Of a stretch of DNA of 48,668 bases, positions 8,681-16,498 are shown piece by piece. Below the pieces are notes generated by a model. It was not told the DNA's origin and searched no databases. It worked only from the letters and a program-made list of their open reading frames with translations. The translations under genes and the position numbers were made by a program. Position 1 is the stretch's first letter. Every line of letters starts with the position of its first letter. This DNA is from an uncultured Alphaproteobacteria bacterium (GTDB taxonomy: Bacteria; Pseudomonadota; Alphaproteobacteria; HIMB59), in contig CABYWI010000003.1 in NCBI GenBank assembly GCA_902522585.1, positions 1-48,668 of the forward strand, in the 5' to 3' direction.

Positions 8681-9649
8681 TTTCTTTATATTAGGTAGGT
8701 TTCCTGATGATGAGTCTATTTTCATCATAGCGCTACCCGCAGCATGTGCTTTTTTTAATATTTTTTTCATATCCCAAGACTCATGTACTCCATAAATAAA
8801 AGCTGCACAGAATGCATCACCCGCACCTACAGAATTAATTATTTTTTTTCTATTTATTGACATAGAACTAGTGTGAATGATTTCTTCTCTTGAAATATAC
8901 AATGACTCTTTTGAATGATGTATAACCAAAGCTTTACTAATTCCCTTTGAAAATAATTTTTTTGATATATTGATTATTAATTTTTTGTTTAATCTTTTTT
9001 TTGAGTTGATTACTGTTTTTTTAAATAATAATTCTGCTTCGATTTCATTTAAAAGCAAATAATCAGTAAAAGGTAGTGCGCTTAATACTATCTTTTGAAA
9101 AGAAGAATCATTATTAGAAACTAAATCTAAAACTGTGGTAATATCTTTTTTTTTTGCTTGTGACAAAACTCTAGAAAGGCGAGTGTTTTTTCCAGAAAAT
9201 TTATCTAAATTTCCTAAAAGAGTAATATAGCCTACGTATAGAATTTTAGGGTCAGATTTTAATTTTTGGATTTGAAAATGATTTATATCTAATAAGTTAT
9301 TTGCTCCAGCATGATACAAAAATGTTCTTTCATTTTTTTTTTCAATCATACATACCGTATGGGATGTAGGAGCTTTTTGAGTCGGTTTTAAGAATTTTGT
9401 ATCAATTTTATTTTTGCGACAATGTTTTTTTATATAACTCGCATTTTCATCTACTCCAATCGAACCCATGGCAATCATAGGATATTTAAATCCAAGTGAG
9501 TATAAATCCGAGAGTACATTTGAAGGTCCACCTCCAACACACTGGAAGCTCTCAATTATAGGTTCTAATTTACCCCGCTGTGGTAAAGTATTGATTTTGT
9601 ATGTAGTATCTACACACCACATACCTAATCCAATAATTCCTTTGGGCAT
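8675..9649 (-). CDS. PfkB-family sugar kinase
   Basis: This 324-residue kinase carries the PfkB/ribokinase motifs GGGPSNVLSDL (residues 39-49, substrate binding) and SVGAGDAFCAAF (273-282) with catalytic Asp278. It would phosphorylate a sugar or sugar acid with ATP in the cytoplasm. Its ATG overlaps the stop of the lyxose isomerase gene by one base (TAATG), so isomerase and kinase are made together. That suggests the kinase acts on the ketose made by the isomerase (xylulose or fructose). The region from about 209 to 235 is very lysine-rich and probably a surface insertion. Substrate and position of phosphorylation are unknown. Confidence 0.85.
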   Translation of the reverse strand: MPKGIIGLGMWCVDTTYKINTLPQRGKLEPIIESFQCVGGGPSNVLSDLYSLGFKYPMIAMGSIGVDENASYIKKHCRKNKIDTKFLKPTQKAPTSHTVCMIEKKNERTFLYHAGANNLLDINHFQIQKLKSDPKILYVGYITLLGNLDKFSGKNTRLSRVLSQAKKKDITTVLDLVSNNDSSFQKIVLSALPFTDYLLLNEIEAELLFKKTVINSKKRLNKKLIINISKKLFSKGISKALVIHHSKESLYISREEIIHTSSMSINRKKIINSVGAGDAFCAAFIYGVHESWDMKKILKKAHAAGSAMMKIDSSSGNLPNIKKL

Positions 9650-10314
9650 TAAATTTCATTCCACAAAGGATGAACAGGCTCCTCATCTTCTTCTATTTTT
9701 GTAAAACGACCCACTGGCTCTAAGAAATAATTATCATTATTATCATCATTTACTTGTGAAACTTCACCAGCCATTACCATTCCAGTGCCCTTAGCTGCAT
9801 AAAATTTATGATAAATATTTCTTTCTACAGTTACGCTTTGGCCTCTTTTTAAAATTAAAGGCTCATGAGGTGAGACTTCAACTTCAAAACCATCAACTAA
9901 AATAGTAATTTTATCATCTTTATCTTTTAACTCTTCGTCAACCTTTACAAATTCAATAGCTAAATCTCCGCCTCCACGATTAATGATGTCTTCTAATTTT
10001 ACTTTATGACTATGATAAGGAATTTCTTGACCTTCTTGCATGAACAAGAGTTTTTCAGCGTAAGGCTTATCTTGTGTATTTCCTTGAATGCCATTTCTTA
10101 TACAAAATAAAGTTATTCCTTGTTGCTTGAATAACCCTTTGCCAAAATCAGTAACATCCCAACCCATTTGGTGCTCTTTTAAGTATTTAGATGTAATGGG
10201 TTGTTCTAAATATTCAGCTTTAGACCAATATCCCCATTGAGGCAAAACCCAAAGATATTCATCCATCATCTTTTTTGCATTAACAATAGCTTTGTTAATT
10301 TCAGATCTTTTCAT
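9649..10314 (-). CDS. D-lyxose/D-mannose ketol-isomerase (cupin)
   Basis: This cupin isomerase of about 221 residues begins MKRSEINKAI, as D-lyxose isomerases do, and has WGYWSKAEYLEQ and metal ligands in IPYHSHKVKLEDI (His101, His103) and IYHKFYA (His169). Members convert D-lyxose to D-xylulose and often D-mannose to D-fructose using Mn2+. The ORF track begins 17 codons earlier at a start inside the divergent promoter; 10314 is preferred from family alignment. It is coupled to the PfkB kinase gene by TAATG. It shares a 45-bp divergent promoter region with the dehydrogenase gene. A D-lyxose to xylulose to XylB to transketolase route is complete in this window. Confidence 0.85.
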   Translation of the reverse strand: MKRSEINKAIVNAKKMMDEYLWVLPQWGYWSKAEYLEQPITSKYLKEHQMGWDVTDFGKGLFKQQGITLFCIRNGIQGNTQDKPYAEKLLFMQEGQEIPYHSHKVKLEDIINRGGGDLAIEFVKVDEELKDKDDKITILVDGFEVEVSPHEPLILKRGQSVTVERNIYHKFYAAKGTGMVMAGEVSQVNDDNNDNYFLEPVGRFTKIEEDEEPVHPLWNEI

Positions 10315-10323
10315 CAAAGATAG

Positions 10324-10353
10324 ATTATCAAAAAAATAAATAATTGGTATAAT
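10324..10353. promoter_or_regulatory. Divergent promoter region, isomerase versus hydroxyacid dehydrogenase
   Basis: On the + strand TATAAT (10348-10353) follows a TTATCA (10325-10330) at 17 bases and ends 6 bases before the dehydrogenase ATG (10360), implying a leaderless mRNA. On the - strand GATAAT (10324-10329) ends 9 bases before the isomerase ATG (10314). The two promoters overlap face to face, so the polymerases would interfere and a single bound protein could control both. Confidence 0.5.
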
Positions 10354-10359
10354 CGTTTG

Positions 10360-11376
10360 ATGCAAACAATTCTTATAGATCCTTACCCAAGGGAGATGAA
10401 ATTAATTTTTACTCCAAAAAAATTACAACTTTTAAAAAAAAAATATCAATTAATTAACGTACCCAATAAGAATAAACAAAAATTTTATGAAAAGAATATA
10501 GCTAAAGCAGACTTTATTATTGGACAACCTGACTTACCCTCCTCTCTTTTAATGAAAGCAAAAAAATTAAAAGCAATATTTAATGTTGAAAGCAATTTTA
10601 TGGACAATATGGACTATGAATATTGTTTTTCTAATAATATCTATGTTTTATCGACAGCTCCTGTATTCGCACAAACAGTAGCCGAGATAGCGGTAGGTTT
10701 CACATTTTCTTTGAAAAGAGATATTCACCAATCGCACTTGGACTTTATTAAAGGACAAGAAAAATATGGCCTTGAAGGAAACAAAAGCAGTAGTTTATTA
10801 AAAAATAATCAAATTGGATTTATTGGCTATGGAGATCTTGCTAAAAACCTTCATCCATTATTAAAACCTTATACTGATAATTTTTTTGTATATGACCCTT
10901 GGCTTTCTGAAAAGCAATTAAGAGATTGGGGCACAGCTCCCTGTTCCCTTAATAAAATTTTCAAGAATTGTGATGTTATTTACATTTTAGCGACAATTAC
11001 TACAAAAAATCAAAATATGATTGATCACAAACTTTTAAATTTAATGAAGGAAAATGCTTGTTTGCTTATTTTAAGTAGAGCGAGTGTTATCAATTTTAAT
11101 GATTTAATTAAAACAATTAGAAAGAAAAATATTAAAGTTGCTACTGACGTTTTTCCTGAAGAACCAGTTAAAAAAAATGATCCCATAAGAAAAGAAAAAA
11201 ATATTTTGTTTTCTGCCCATCGTGCTGGCGCTTTAAATGAAGTTTTTTATGAAATGGGAGAGATTGTTTTTGAAGATTTACTACTATTGAGCAAAGGATT
11301 ACCACCGAGACTCTGCAGAAAAGCAGAATTAGAAACTGTAAAAAGCCTTCGTTCTAAACCAGTTGATGTTAATTAA
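10360..11376 (+). CDS. D-isomer 2-hydroxyacid dehydrogenase family protein
   Basis: The protein (338 residues from the ATG at 10360; the track starts at the preceding TTG) has the two-domain D-2-hydroxyacid dehydrogenase layout. NAD(P) is bound by IGFIGYGDLAKNL (near 152-164). The catalytic trio is visible as Arg in LSRASVIN (about 240), Glu in DVFPEEP (about 268) and His in SAHRAGA (about 287). It would interconvert a 2-keto acid and a D-2-hydroxy acid, for example glyoxylate or hydroxypyruvate reduction, or sugar-acid oxidation. Its setting between the isomerase/kinase pair and the fucU-rbsK run suggests a role in handling aldolase-derived fragments. Substrate unknown. Confidence 0.85.
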   Translation: MQTILIDPYPREMKLIFTPKKLQLLKKKYQLINVPNKNKQKFYEKNIAKADFIIGQPDLPSSLLMKAKKLKAIFNVESNFMDNMDYEYCFSNNIYVLSTAPVFAQTVAEIAVGFTFSLKRDIHQSHLDFIKGQEKYGLEGNKSSSLLKNNQIGFIGYGDLAKNLHPLLKPYTDNFFVYDPWLSEKQLRDWGTAPCSLNKIFKNCDVIYILATITTKNQNMIDHKLLNLMKENACLLILSRASVINFNDLIKTIRKKNIKVATDVFPEEPVKKNDPIRKEKNILFSAHRAGALNEVFYEMGEIVFEDLLLLSKGLPPRLCRKAELETVKSLRSKPVDVN

Positions 11377-11416
11377 TTTTATTGAATTAATGCAATTTAT
11401 TTAGTTCTATCATTAT

Positions 11417-11875
11417 ATGTTAATTAATATCGACCCAATTTTGAGTCCTGAAATCCTTCATACTCTTAGATCTATGGGTCATGGTGATAAATTAATTTTA
11501 AGTGACTCTAATTTTCCAGCTTACTCAATGAATTCAAGAGTGCACCGCTTAGACGGTGTGGATGCCGCGAGGGCTGCAAAAGCGATTTTATCTATATTTC
11601 CTCTTGATAGTTTTATTGAGTCCCCAGTTCAAAGAATGGAAATTGATGGAAAACCTGAAGAACTCAATGAGGTTCATAAAGAAATGATGCGAACAATAGC
11701 TGAAGTTGCAGGTGATCATTGGAAAGTTTCATCTATAGAGCGATTTAAGTTTTATGAAGAGTCCAAGAAGGCTTATGCCATCATTGCTACCAATGAAACA
11801 AGACCATTTGGTTGTTTCATTTTTACCAAAGGGGTCGTCAAACCCGATGGCTCTGTTTGGTTATTAGATCAGTGA
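11417..11875 (+). CDS. RbsD/FucU-family sugar mutarotase
   Basis: This 152-residue protein belongs to the RbsD/FucU fold, with SMGHGDKLILSDSNFPA near the N terminus (His22 and Asp24 in the active-site loop) and RLDGVDAARAAKAIL. Sequence and length fit FucU (about 140-150) better than RbsD. It would speed interconversion of alpha and beta (or pyranose and furanose) sugar forms so that the next enzyme receives the right anomer. It overlaps the ribokinase-like gene by 4 bases (GTGA), strongly linking the two. No Shine-Dalgarno is clear before the ATG; TATCAT ends 3 bases upstream. Confidence 0.88.
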   Translation: MLINIDPILSPEILHTLRSMGHGDKLILSDSNFPAYSMNSRVHRLDGVDAARAAKAILSIFPLDSFIESPVQRMEIDGKPEELNEVHKEMMRTIAEVAGDHWKVSSIERFKFYEESKKAYAIIATNETRPFGCFIFTKGVVKPDGSVWLLDQ

Positions 11876-12786
11876 GCATTTCAATACTAGGAATTTTTGT
11901 TGCAGATTTATGTTTTTTTGGTGATGAAATTCCTGTCCCAGGAAAAACAGTTCTTGGGAAAAAATATATAATTGGCCCAGGAGGTAAAGGTTCTAACCAA
12001 GCAATTGCAGCCTCTCGAGCAGGAGGTGATGTCTCATTTATTACTAAGCTAGGCCAAGATACTTATGCTGACATGGCCCTAAAACTGTATCAAGAAGCAG
12101 GGGTGGATACTCAAGCTGTTGTACTTGACTCTAATTTAAGCACTGGTGCTGCTGGAATTTTAATTAATCAACAGACTGGAGAGAATGCAATAAATGTAAT
12201 TCCAGGAGCTGCTGCAACAATCGATCGTAAGTTCATTGATGATAATTTATCCATTATCAATAATTCTAAAATTTTTTTAGCTCAATTAGAGACTTCAATT
12301 GATGCTACGATGTATGCTCTTAAATTGGCAAAAAAAAATGGATGTACTACTATATTAAATCCTGCTCCAGCCACAAATCTTCCTGAAGACTGTTTTGAGA
12401 ATGTTGATTTTTTTACACCTAATGAAACAGAGGCAGGTTTTTTTATCAATCAATCAATTGAAAGTGAAAAGGACTGCCAATCTGCCGCTAAAGTATTTTT
12501 AAAAAAGGGAATGAAAAACATTTTGATAACTCTGGGAGAAAAAGGATGTTTTTTTAAAAATAATGAAGAAGAATTATTAATTCCTGCAAAAAAACTTTCT
12601 GTTCCTGTTGTAGATACAACAGGAGCAGGTGACGCTTTTAATGGGGCTTTTAGTGTCGCTTTATCAAAGAATAAAAACTATAAAGAAGCAATTGAGTTTG
12701 CTAGTTTGGTAGCAGGAATTTCGGTTACTCGTGAGGGTGCTGCGAATTCAATGCCCACAATTGTTGAAATAGAAGAGAATTTATAA
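11872..12786 (+). CDS. Ribokinase-like PfkB-family kinase
   Basis: From the GTG at 11872 the protein has 304 residues, typical of ribokinase. It begins MSISILGIFVADL, continues with the substrate motif GPGGKGSNQAIAASRAGG, and ends with the catalytic DTTGAGDAFNGAF. The ORF track extends 20 codons upstream, but that part reads through the end of the mutarotase gene in another frame and lacks family similarity. The GTGA overlap with the mutarotase stop supports the start. It would phosphorylate ribose or a related sugar supplied by the ABC transporter. Its stop overlaps the following reductase ATG (TAATG). Confidence 0.88.
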   Translation: MSISILGIFVADLCFFGDEIPVPGKTVLGKKYIIGPGGKGSNQAIAASRAGGDVSFITKLGQDTYADMALKLYQEAGVDTQAVVLDSNLSTGAAGILINQQTGENAINVIPGAAATIDRKFIDDNLSIINNSKIFLAQLETSIDATMYALKLAKKNGCTTILNPAPATNLPEDCFENVDFFTPNETEAGFFINQSIESEKDCQSAAKVFLKKGMKNILITLGEKGCFFKNNEEELLIPAKKLSVPVVDTTGAGDAFNGAFSVALSKNKNYKEAIEFASLVAGISVTREGAANSMPTIVEIEENL

Positions 12787-13814
12787 TGAGTTATTCAGCA
12801 AATAAAAATCGATATCAAAATATGCAGTATAGAAATTGTGGAAGTAGTGGATTAAAACTCCCCCTTTTATCAGTTGGTCTTTGGCATAACTTTGGAGGAA
12901 ACAAAGGCATGTCTACTGAGTCCAAAAAAATTCTTTTTACCTCTTTTGATGCTGGTATTACACATTTTGATTTAGCCAATAATTACGGTCCTCCTTATGG
13001 AAGTGCTGAAGCTAATTTTGGAAAAATTATGCAAAGTGATTTTAAAAAGTATCGAGATGAAATGATTATCTCTTCAAAAGCTGGATATGACATGTGGAAT
13101 GGACCTTATGGAGAATGGGGATCTAAAAAACATGTTATTGCAAGTTGTGATCAAAGTTTAAAGAGAATGAAAATCGATTACGTAGATATTTTCTATTCTC
13201 ATAGGTTTGACCCGAATACACCTTTAGAAGAAACTGCTGACGCACTTGAGAGTATTTATCGATCTGGTAAAGCTTTGTATATAGGTATTTCTTCTTACTC
13301 GGCAAATAAAACTAAAGAAATGATAAAAATTTTAAAAAGCCGTGGCATTAAATTATTTATCCATCAACCGTCTTACTCCCTAATTAATCGATGGATCGAA
13401 AAGGATTTAACTAAAACATTAATTAAAAATGGAGTTGGTTGTATTGCCTTTTCCCCACTCGCTCAGGGCTTTCTATCAGATAAATATTTAAAAGGAATTC
13501 CTAGAGGAACAAGGGTAAGTGAGAATAGTTCTTTTAGTAAAGATTTAATTACTAAAAATAATTTAAAAATAATTAATAATCTTAATTCCATTGCTAAGAA
13601 ACGTGGTCAATCTCTCTCTCAATTAGCATTGGCTTGGGTTTTAAATAATAAGGCAGTAACATCAGCTTTAATTGGAGTTCGCACTGTAGCCCAACTTAAA
13701 GATAATTTGGCTGCCCTAAATAATTTAAAATTTACCAAAGATGAAATCAAAAAAATTGATAAAAACGCCAAAGAAGGAAATATAAATCTTTGGGCACCCT
13801 CTAGTTCATATTGA
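12786..13814 (+). CDS. Aldo-keto reductase, YghZ/L-glyceraldehyde-3-phosphate reductase-like
   Basis: This 342-residue aldo-keto reductase closely follows the YghZ (Gpr) pattern: YRNCGSSGLKLPLLSVGLWHNFG at the start, HFDLANNYGPPYGSAE with catalytic Asp and Tyr, SSKAGYDMWNGPYG with Lys, and YVDIFYSHRFDPNTP with His. YghZ-type enzymes reduce aldehydes with NADPH and were described for L-glyceraldehyde-3-phosphate and methylglyoxal. Here it may detoxify or recycle aldehydes formed by sugar cleavage. It is coupled on both sides, TAATG with the kinase and TTGA with the SGNH hydrolase, so it sits in a four-gene run. Family assignment is firm, the physiological substrate is not. Confidence 0.88.
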   Translation: MSYSANKNRYQNMQYRNCGSSGLKLPLLSVGLWHNFGGNKGMSTESKKILFTSFDAGITHFDLANNYGPPYGSAEANFGKIMQSDFKKYRDEMIISSKAGYDMWNGPYGEWGSKKHVIASCDQSLKRMKIDYVDIFYSHRFDPNTPLEETADALESIYRSGKALYIGISSYSANKTKEMIKILKSRGIKLFIHQPSYSLINRWIEKDLTKTLIKNGVGCIAFSPLAQGFLSDKYLKGIPRGTRVSENSSFSKDLITKNNLKIINNLNSIAKKRGQSLSQLALAWVLNNKAVTSALIGVRTVAQLKDNLAALNNLKFTKDEIKKIDKNAKEGNINLWAPSSSY

Positions 13815-14476
13815 AAAGAATTTTAGTTTTTGGTGACTCCAATAGTTGGGGTTACACAGATGAAGATAATGGTCAAAGATATGAAAAAAGATGGCCGGTA
13901 TTATTAAATGAGCAGTTAATTCAAAAGGGTTTCAATATTGAAATTCTTGAGGATTGCCTTCCTGGAAGAACGACAAATATTGATGACCCTCGAGATGGCA
14001 TACATTTAAATGGTGCCAGAGTATTAAAATCATCTTTATTATCTCACTCCCCAATCGATTTAGTACTATTAATGCTAGGAACCAATGACCTCAAAGTCAG
14101 ATTTCAAAGAACTGCCGAAAATATTGCTGAGGGAATTAAAGAATTAATTCAAATTATTTTAGAAACAAACTCTGGATCGGGTGCCTGGCATGATGTAAAT
14201 AAATCAAATTTGGCAGTCATTTGCCCACCTGATCTTGGAGAAAAATCTAATGACCCTGCTTGGATAAATTATAAAGAGTGGGAAGGAGGTCTAAATAAAT
14301 CTAAAGAACTACATTTTTCATTTGAAAAAGTTTGTAGCAAAACTGGAGTTGATTTAATTGATGCTAATAAATTTTGTCAATCATCAGCCATAGACCCTAT
14401 TCATTGGTCAAAACCAATGCATGTGAAATTTAGTGAAAATTTATCAAAAATTATAGGGCAAAAAATTAAATTTTAA
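13811..14476 (+). CDS. SGNH/GDSL-family hydrolase (arylesterase-like)
   Basis: This 221-residue protein shows the SGNH blocks: block I FGDSNSWGY (nucleophile Ser), block III LGTNDLK, and a C-terminal DPIHWSKPMH holding the catalytic Asp and His. No signal peptide is seen, so it probably acts in the cytoplasm on esters or acetylated sugars. The start is TTG (TTGA overlap with the reductase stop). In a sugar operon, removal of acyl groups from carbohydrates is a reasonable role, as seen for related carbohydrate esterases; this is inference. Its 3' end overlaps the convergent Gfo/Idh gene by 11 bases. Confidence 0.82.
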   Translation: MKRILVFGDSNSWGYTDEDNGQRYEKRWPVLLNEQLIQKGFNIEILEDCLPGRTTNIDDPRDGIHLNGARVLKSSLLSHSPIDLVLLMLGTNDLKVRFQRTAENIAEGIKELIQIILETNSGSGAWHDVNKSNLAVICPPDLGEKSNDPAWINYKEWEGGLNKSKELHFSFEKVCSKTGVDLIDANKFCQSSAIDPIHWSKPMHVKFSENLSKIIGQKIKF

Positions 14477-15473
14477 CCCAAGTGCCTTTTTTGATCGATT
14501 TAAAAGTAGCATCTAATACTTTCATATTGTATTTAGCGTCTTTTAAGTCGTAATCAACTTTAGTTTTTTTGATCAAGTGATCAGAAAAAGCTGTTGCTTG
14601 ATGTTCATATTGATCTGCTGCTGTAAAGATTTTTACCGTATTTTCTTTTCGATAAATCGACCGTCCATTATATATCACCACGGTTGTAGGCTTGAAAGCA
14701 ACGGCATTAAATGGATTTTCAACCACTATAGTTTTTTTGGTTCCTAAAATAATTACTTGTTGAGATACGTTGCTTTGAGTAGCGACTGTATATGAAGAAA
14801 AGATACCACCAAAGTCTAACATTACAGATGATAAGACATCTGTTTTAAATTTTTTATCCTTTGTTGCGGTAGCTACAACTCTTTTAGGCTCCTTATCAGT
14901 AAGAAACCTAGAAATGACTGTAGGATAGCAACCAATATCGTAAATAGCCCCTCCACCATATTTTAAGATATTTCTAATATTTTTTGGGTCTTTGTTTGAG
15001 TATGAGAAGACCGTAGAGATACTACTAATGCTTCCAATTTTTCCATCTTTAATAAATTTTTTTACCCATTGCCATTGAGGATGATGGCGCACCATGAAAG
15101 CTTCTTTAATAAAAACTTTATTTTTTTTGGCAGATTTAATTAATGGATCGATATCTTTTGCTTTAAGAGAAAGTGGTTTCTCTAAAAGAATATGTTTTCC
15201 ATATGATGCTGCTTTTAAACTAGTTTGAATATGTAAATGATTTGGAAGAGGATTATAAATAATATCAATGTCTGGATCCTGATAAAGCTCTTCATAGGAT
15301 CCGTAGCTCTTTGAAATTTTAAATTTCTTACAAAGCGACTTTGCTTTATTTAAATCTCTACTTGCAAGACCTAAAACTTTACTGTTTTTGGATTTTTGAA
15401 TAGCTGGAATGACATGCTCCCATCCAATTTTAGCAGTACTTATGATGCCCCAATTCACAATATTTTTTTTCAT
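14466..15473 (-). CDS. Gfo/Idh/MocA-family oxidoreductase
   Basis: The protein (335 residues) has an N-terminal Rossmann domain (NWGIISTAKIGWEHVIPAI), the family motif LLEKPLSLK with the catalytic Lys, and a C-terminal beta-sheet domain with GGGAIYDIGCYP. Such enzymes oxidise or reduce sugars, inositols or sugar derivatives with NAD(P). The sequence resembles the xylose/glucose dehydrogenase-like branch, though the exact substrate cannot be read. It is divergent from the ROK kinase gene across a region with an inverted repeat, suggesting joint control. The 3' end overlaps the SGNH hydrolase gene. Confidence 0.85.
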   Translation of the reverse strand: MKKNIVNWGIISTAKIGWEHVIPAIQKSKNSKVLGLASRDLNKAKSLCKKFKISKSYGSYEELYQDPDIDIIYNPLPNHLHIQTSLKAASYGKHILLEKPLSLKAKDIDPLIKSAKKNKVFIKEAFMVRHHPQWQWVKKFIKDGKIGSISSISTVFSYSNKDPKNIRNILKYGGGAIYDIGCYPTVISRFLTDKEPKRVVATATKDKKFKTDVLSSVMLDFGGIFSSYTVATQSNVSQQVIILGTKKTIVVENPFNAVAFKPTTVVIYNGRSIYRKENTVKIFTAADQYEHQATAFSDHLIKKTKVDYDLKDAKYNMKVLDATFKSIKKGTWVKI

Positions 15474-15519
15474 ACTAAAATCTTATCTTAATTTAGAAAA
15501 AATTTGAAAAAAATTTAAC

Positions 15520-15566
15520 TGTACAATAAGAAACTTGAGAAAAGTTTAAATTGATATAATTGTACA
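15520..15566. promoter_or_regulatory. Divergent regulatory region with a nested pair of inverted repeats
   Basis: Outer arms TGTACAAT (15520-15527) and ATTGTACA (15559-15566) are a perfect inverted repeat with 31 bases between. Between them AAACTT-GAGAA-AAGTTT (15531-15547) is another. A TATAAT (15555-15560) precedes the ROK kinase ATG (15572) by 11 bases and touches the right outer arm. A regulator bound here could control both divergent genes. No regulator gene is adjacent. Confidence 0.5.
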
Positions 15567-15571
15567 CTTAG

Positions 15572-16498
15572 ATGAATAAAAATTTTAAAATAGGAATTGA
15601 TTATGGAGGTACCAAAATTGAGGGTATCTTAATGGATCAAAGCGGAAAAGAGGTTCTAAGAAAGCGCTCTACCTATGATAAAAATTATCAAAGTGGTATT
15701 GACACGGTAAAGTCACTTGTTGAAGACTTAGATCAGCATAGTAGCTCAAAAAATACTGTTGGTATCTGTATTCCAGGCTTTTCCTCTCGAGAGACAGGTT
15801 TAGTAAATAATGCTAATTGTGTTTGGATCAACGATCAGCCTTTTAAAAAAGATTTAGAAAAAACTCTTGATAGAGAAATAAGAATTATGAATGATGCAAA
15901 TTGTTTTGCTTTATCAGAGGCTATTGATGGATCGGGAGCTAATTATCGTTCTGTTTGGGGGATAATTATTGGGTCCGGTTTTGGAGGATCATTTGTTTAC
16001 AACAAACAGGTTGTCGAGGGAGTGAATCAAGTAGCTGGAGATTGGGGACATCAACCTTTACCCTATCCTACAAAAGAAGAATACAGTCTAAATGTTCAAT
16101 GCAAAGTTGGTAATTGCAAAAGACCTCTTTGTGCTGAACAGTTTATTTCTGGAATTGGTTTTACTAAAATTTTTAATCAAAAATATGGAACAGATTTAAG
16201 AACACGTGAAATTGTTGCTCTTGAGGCTAACGGTGATGAACGAGCTAAAAAAGAATTTGAATTATATGAAGATAGGTTTGCACGTCTAATTGCAGTCATG
16301 ATTGGTATAGTCGATCCAGACGTAATAGTTTTAGGTGGAGGTATGTCAAATGTTGGAAGAATTTATAATAATATTCCAAAACTTCTTCCAAAATATACAT
16401 TTAGTGATAAAGTGCGAAACAAAGTTCTTCGAAATACTCATGGCGACTCTAGCGGTGTGCGTGGGGCAGCATGGTTATGGGACTCAGATAAGTTTTAA
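15572..16498 (+). CDS. ROK-family fructokinase/glucokinase (Mak-like)
   Basis: The 308-residue ROK kinase starts IGIDYGGTKIEGIL (phosphate loop), has catalytic Asp in NDANCFALSEA, GSGFGGSFV, and the ROK zinc site spread over DWGHQPLPYP (His) and NVQCKVGNCKRPLC (three Cys). The layout is that of manno(fructo)kinase Mak. It would make fructose-6-phosphate (or glucose-6-phosphate) in the cytoplasm. The next gene, a phosphofructokinase, begins on the base after its stop, so the pair would carry fructose to fructose-1,6-bisphosphate. This fits a fructose-class transporter. Glucose or mannose as substrate remains possible. Confidence 0.88.
   Translation: MNKNFKIGIDYGGTKIEGILMDQSGKEVLRKRSTYDKNYQSGIDTVKSLVEDLDQHSSSKNTVGICIPGFSSRETGLVNNANCVWINDQPFKKDLEKTLDREIRIMNDANCFALSEAIDGSGANYRSVWGIIIGSGFGGSFVYNKQVVEGVNQVAGDWGHQPLPYPTKEEYSLNVQCKVGNCKRPLCAEQFISGIGFTKIFNQKYGTDLRTREIVALEANGDERAKKEFELYEDRFARLIAVMIGIVDPDVIVLGGGMSNVGRIYNNIPKLLPKYTFSDKVRNKVLRNTHGDSSGVRGAAWLWDSDKF

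Noticed and set aside
10315-10365. 17-codon N-terminal extension of the lyxose isomerase
   Set aside because: It covers the divergent promoter and lacks similarity; family members begin at MKRSEI.
11812-11871. Upstream extension of the ribokinase-like ORF
   Set aside because: These 20 codons overlap the mutarotase gene in another frame and do not resemble the ribokinase N terminus; the GTG at 11872 fits better.
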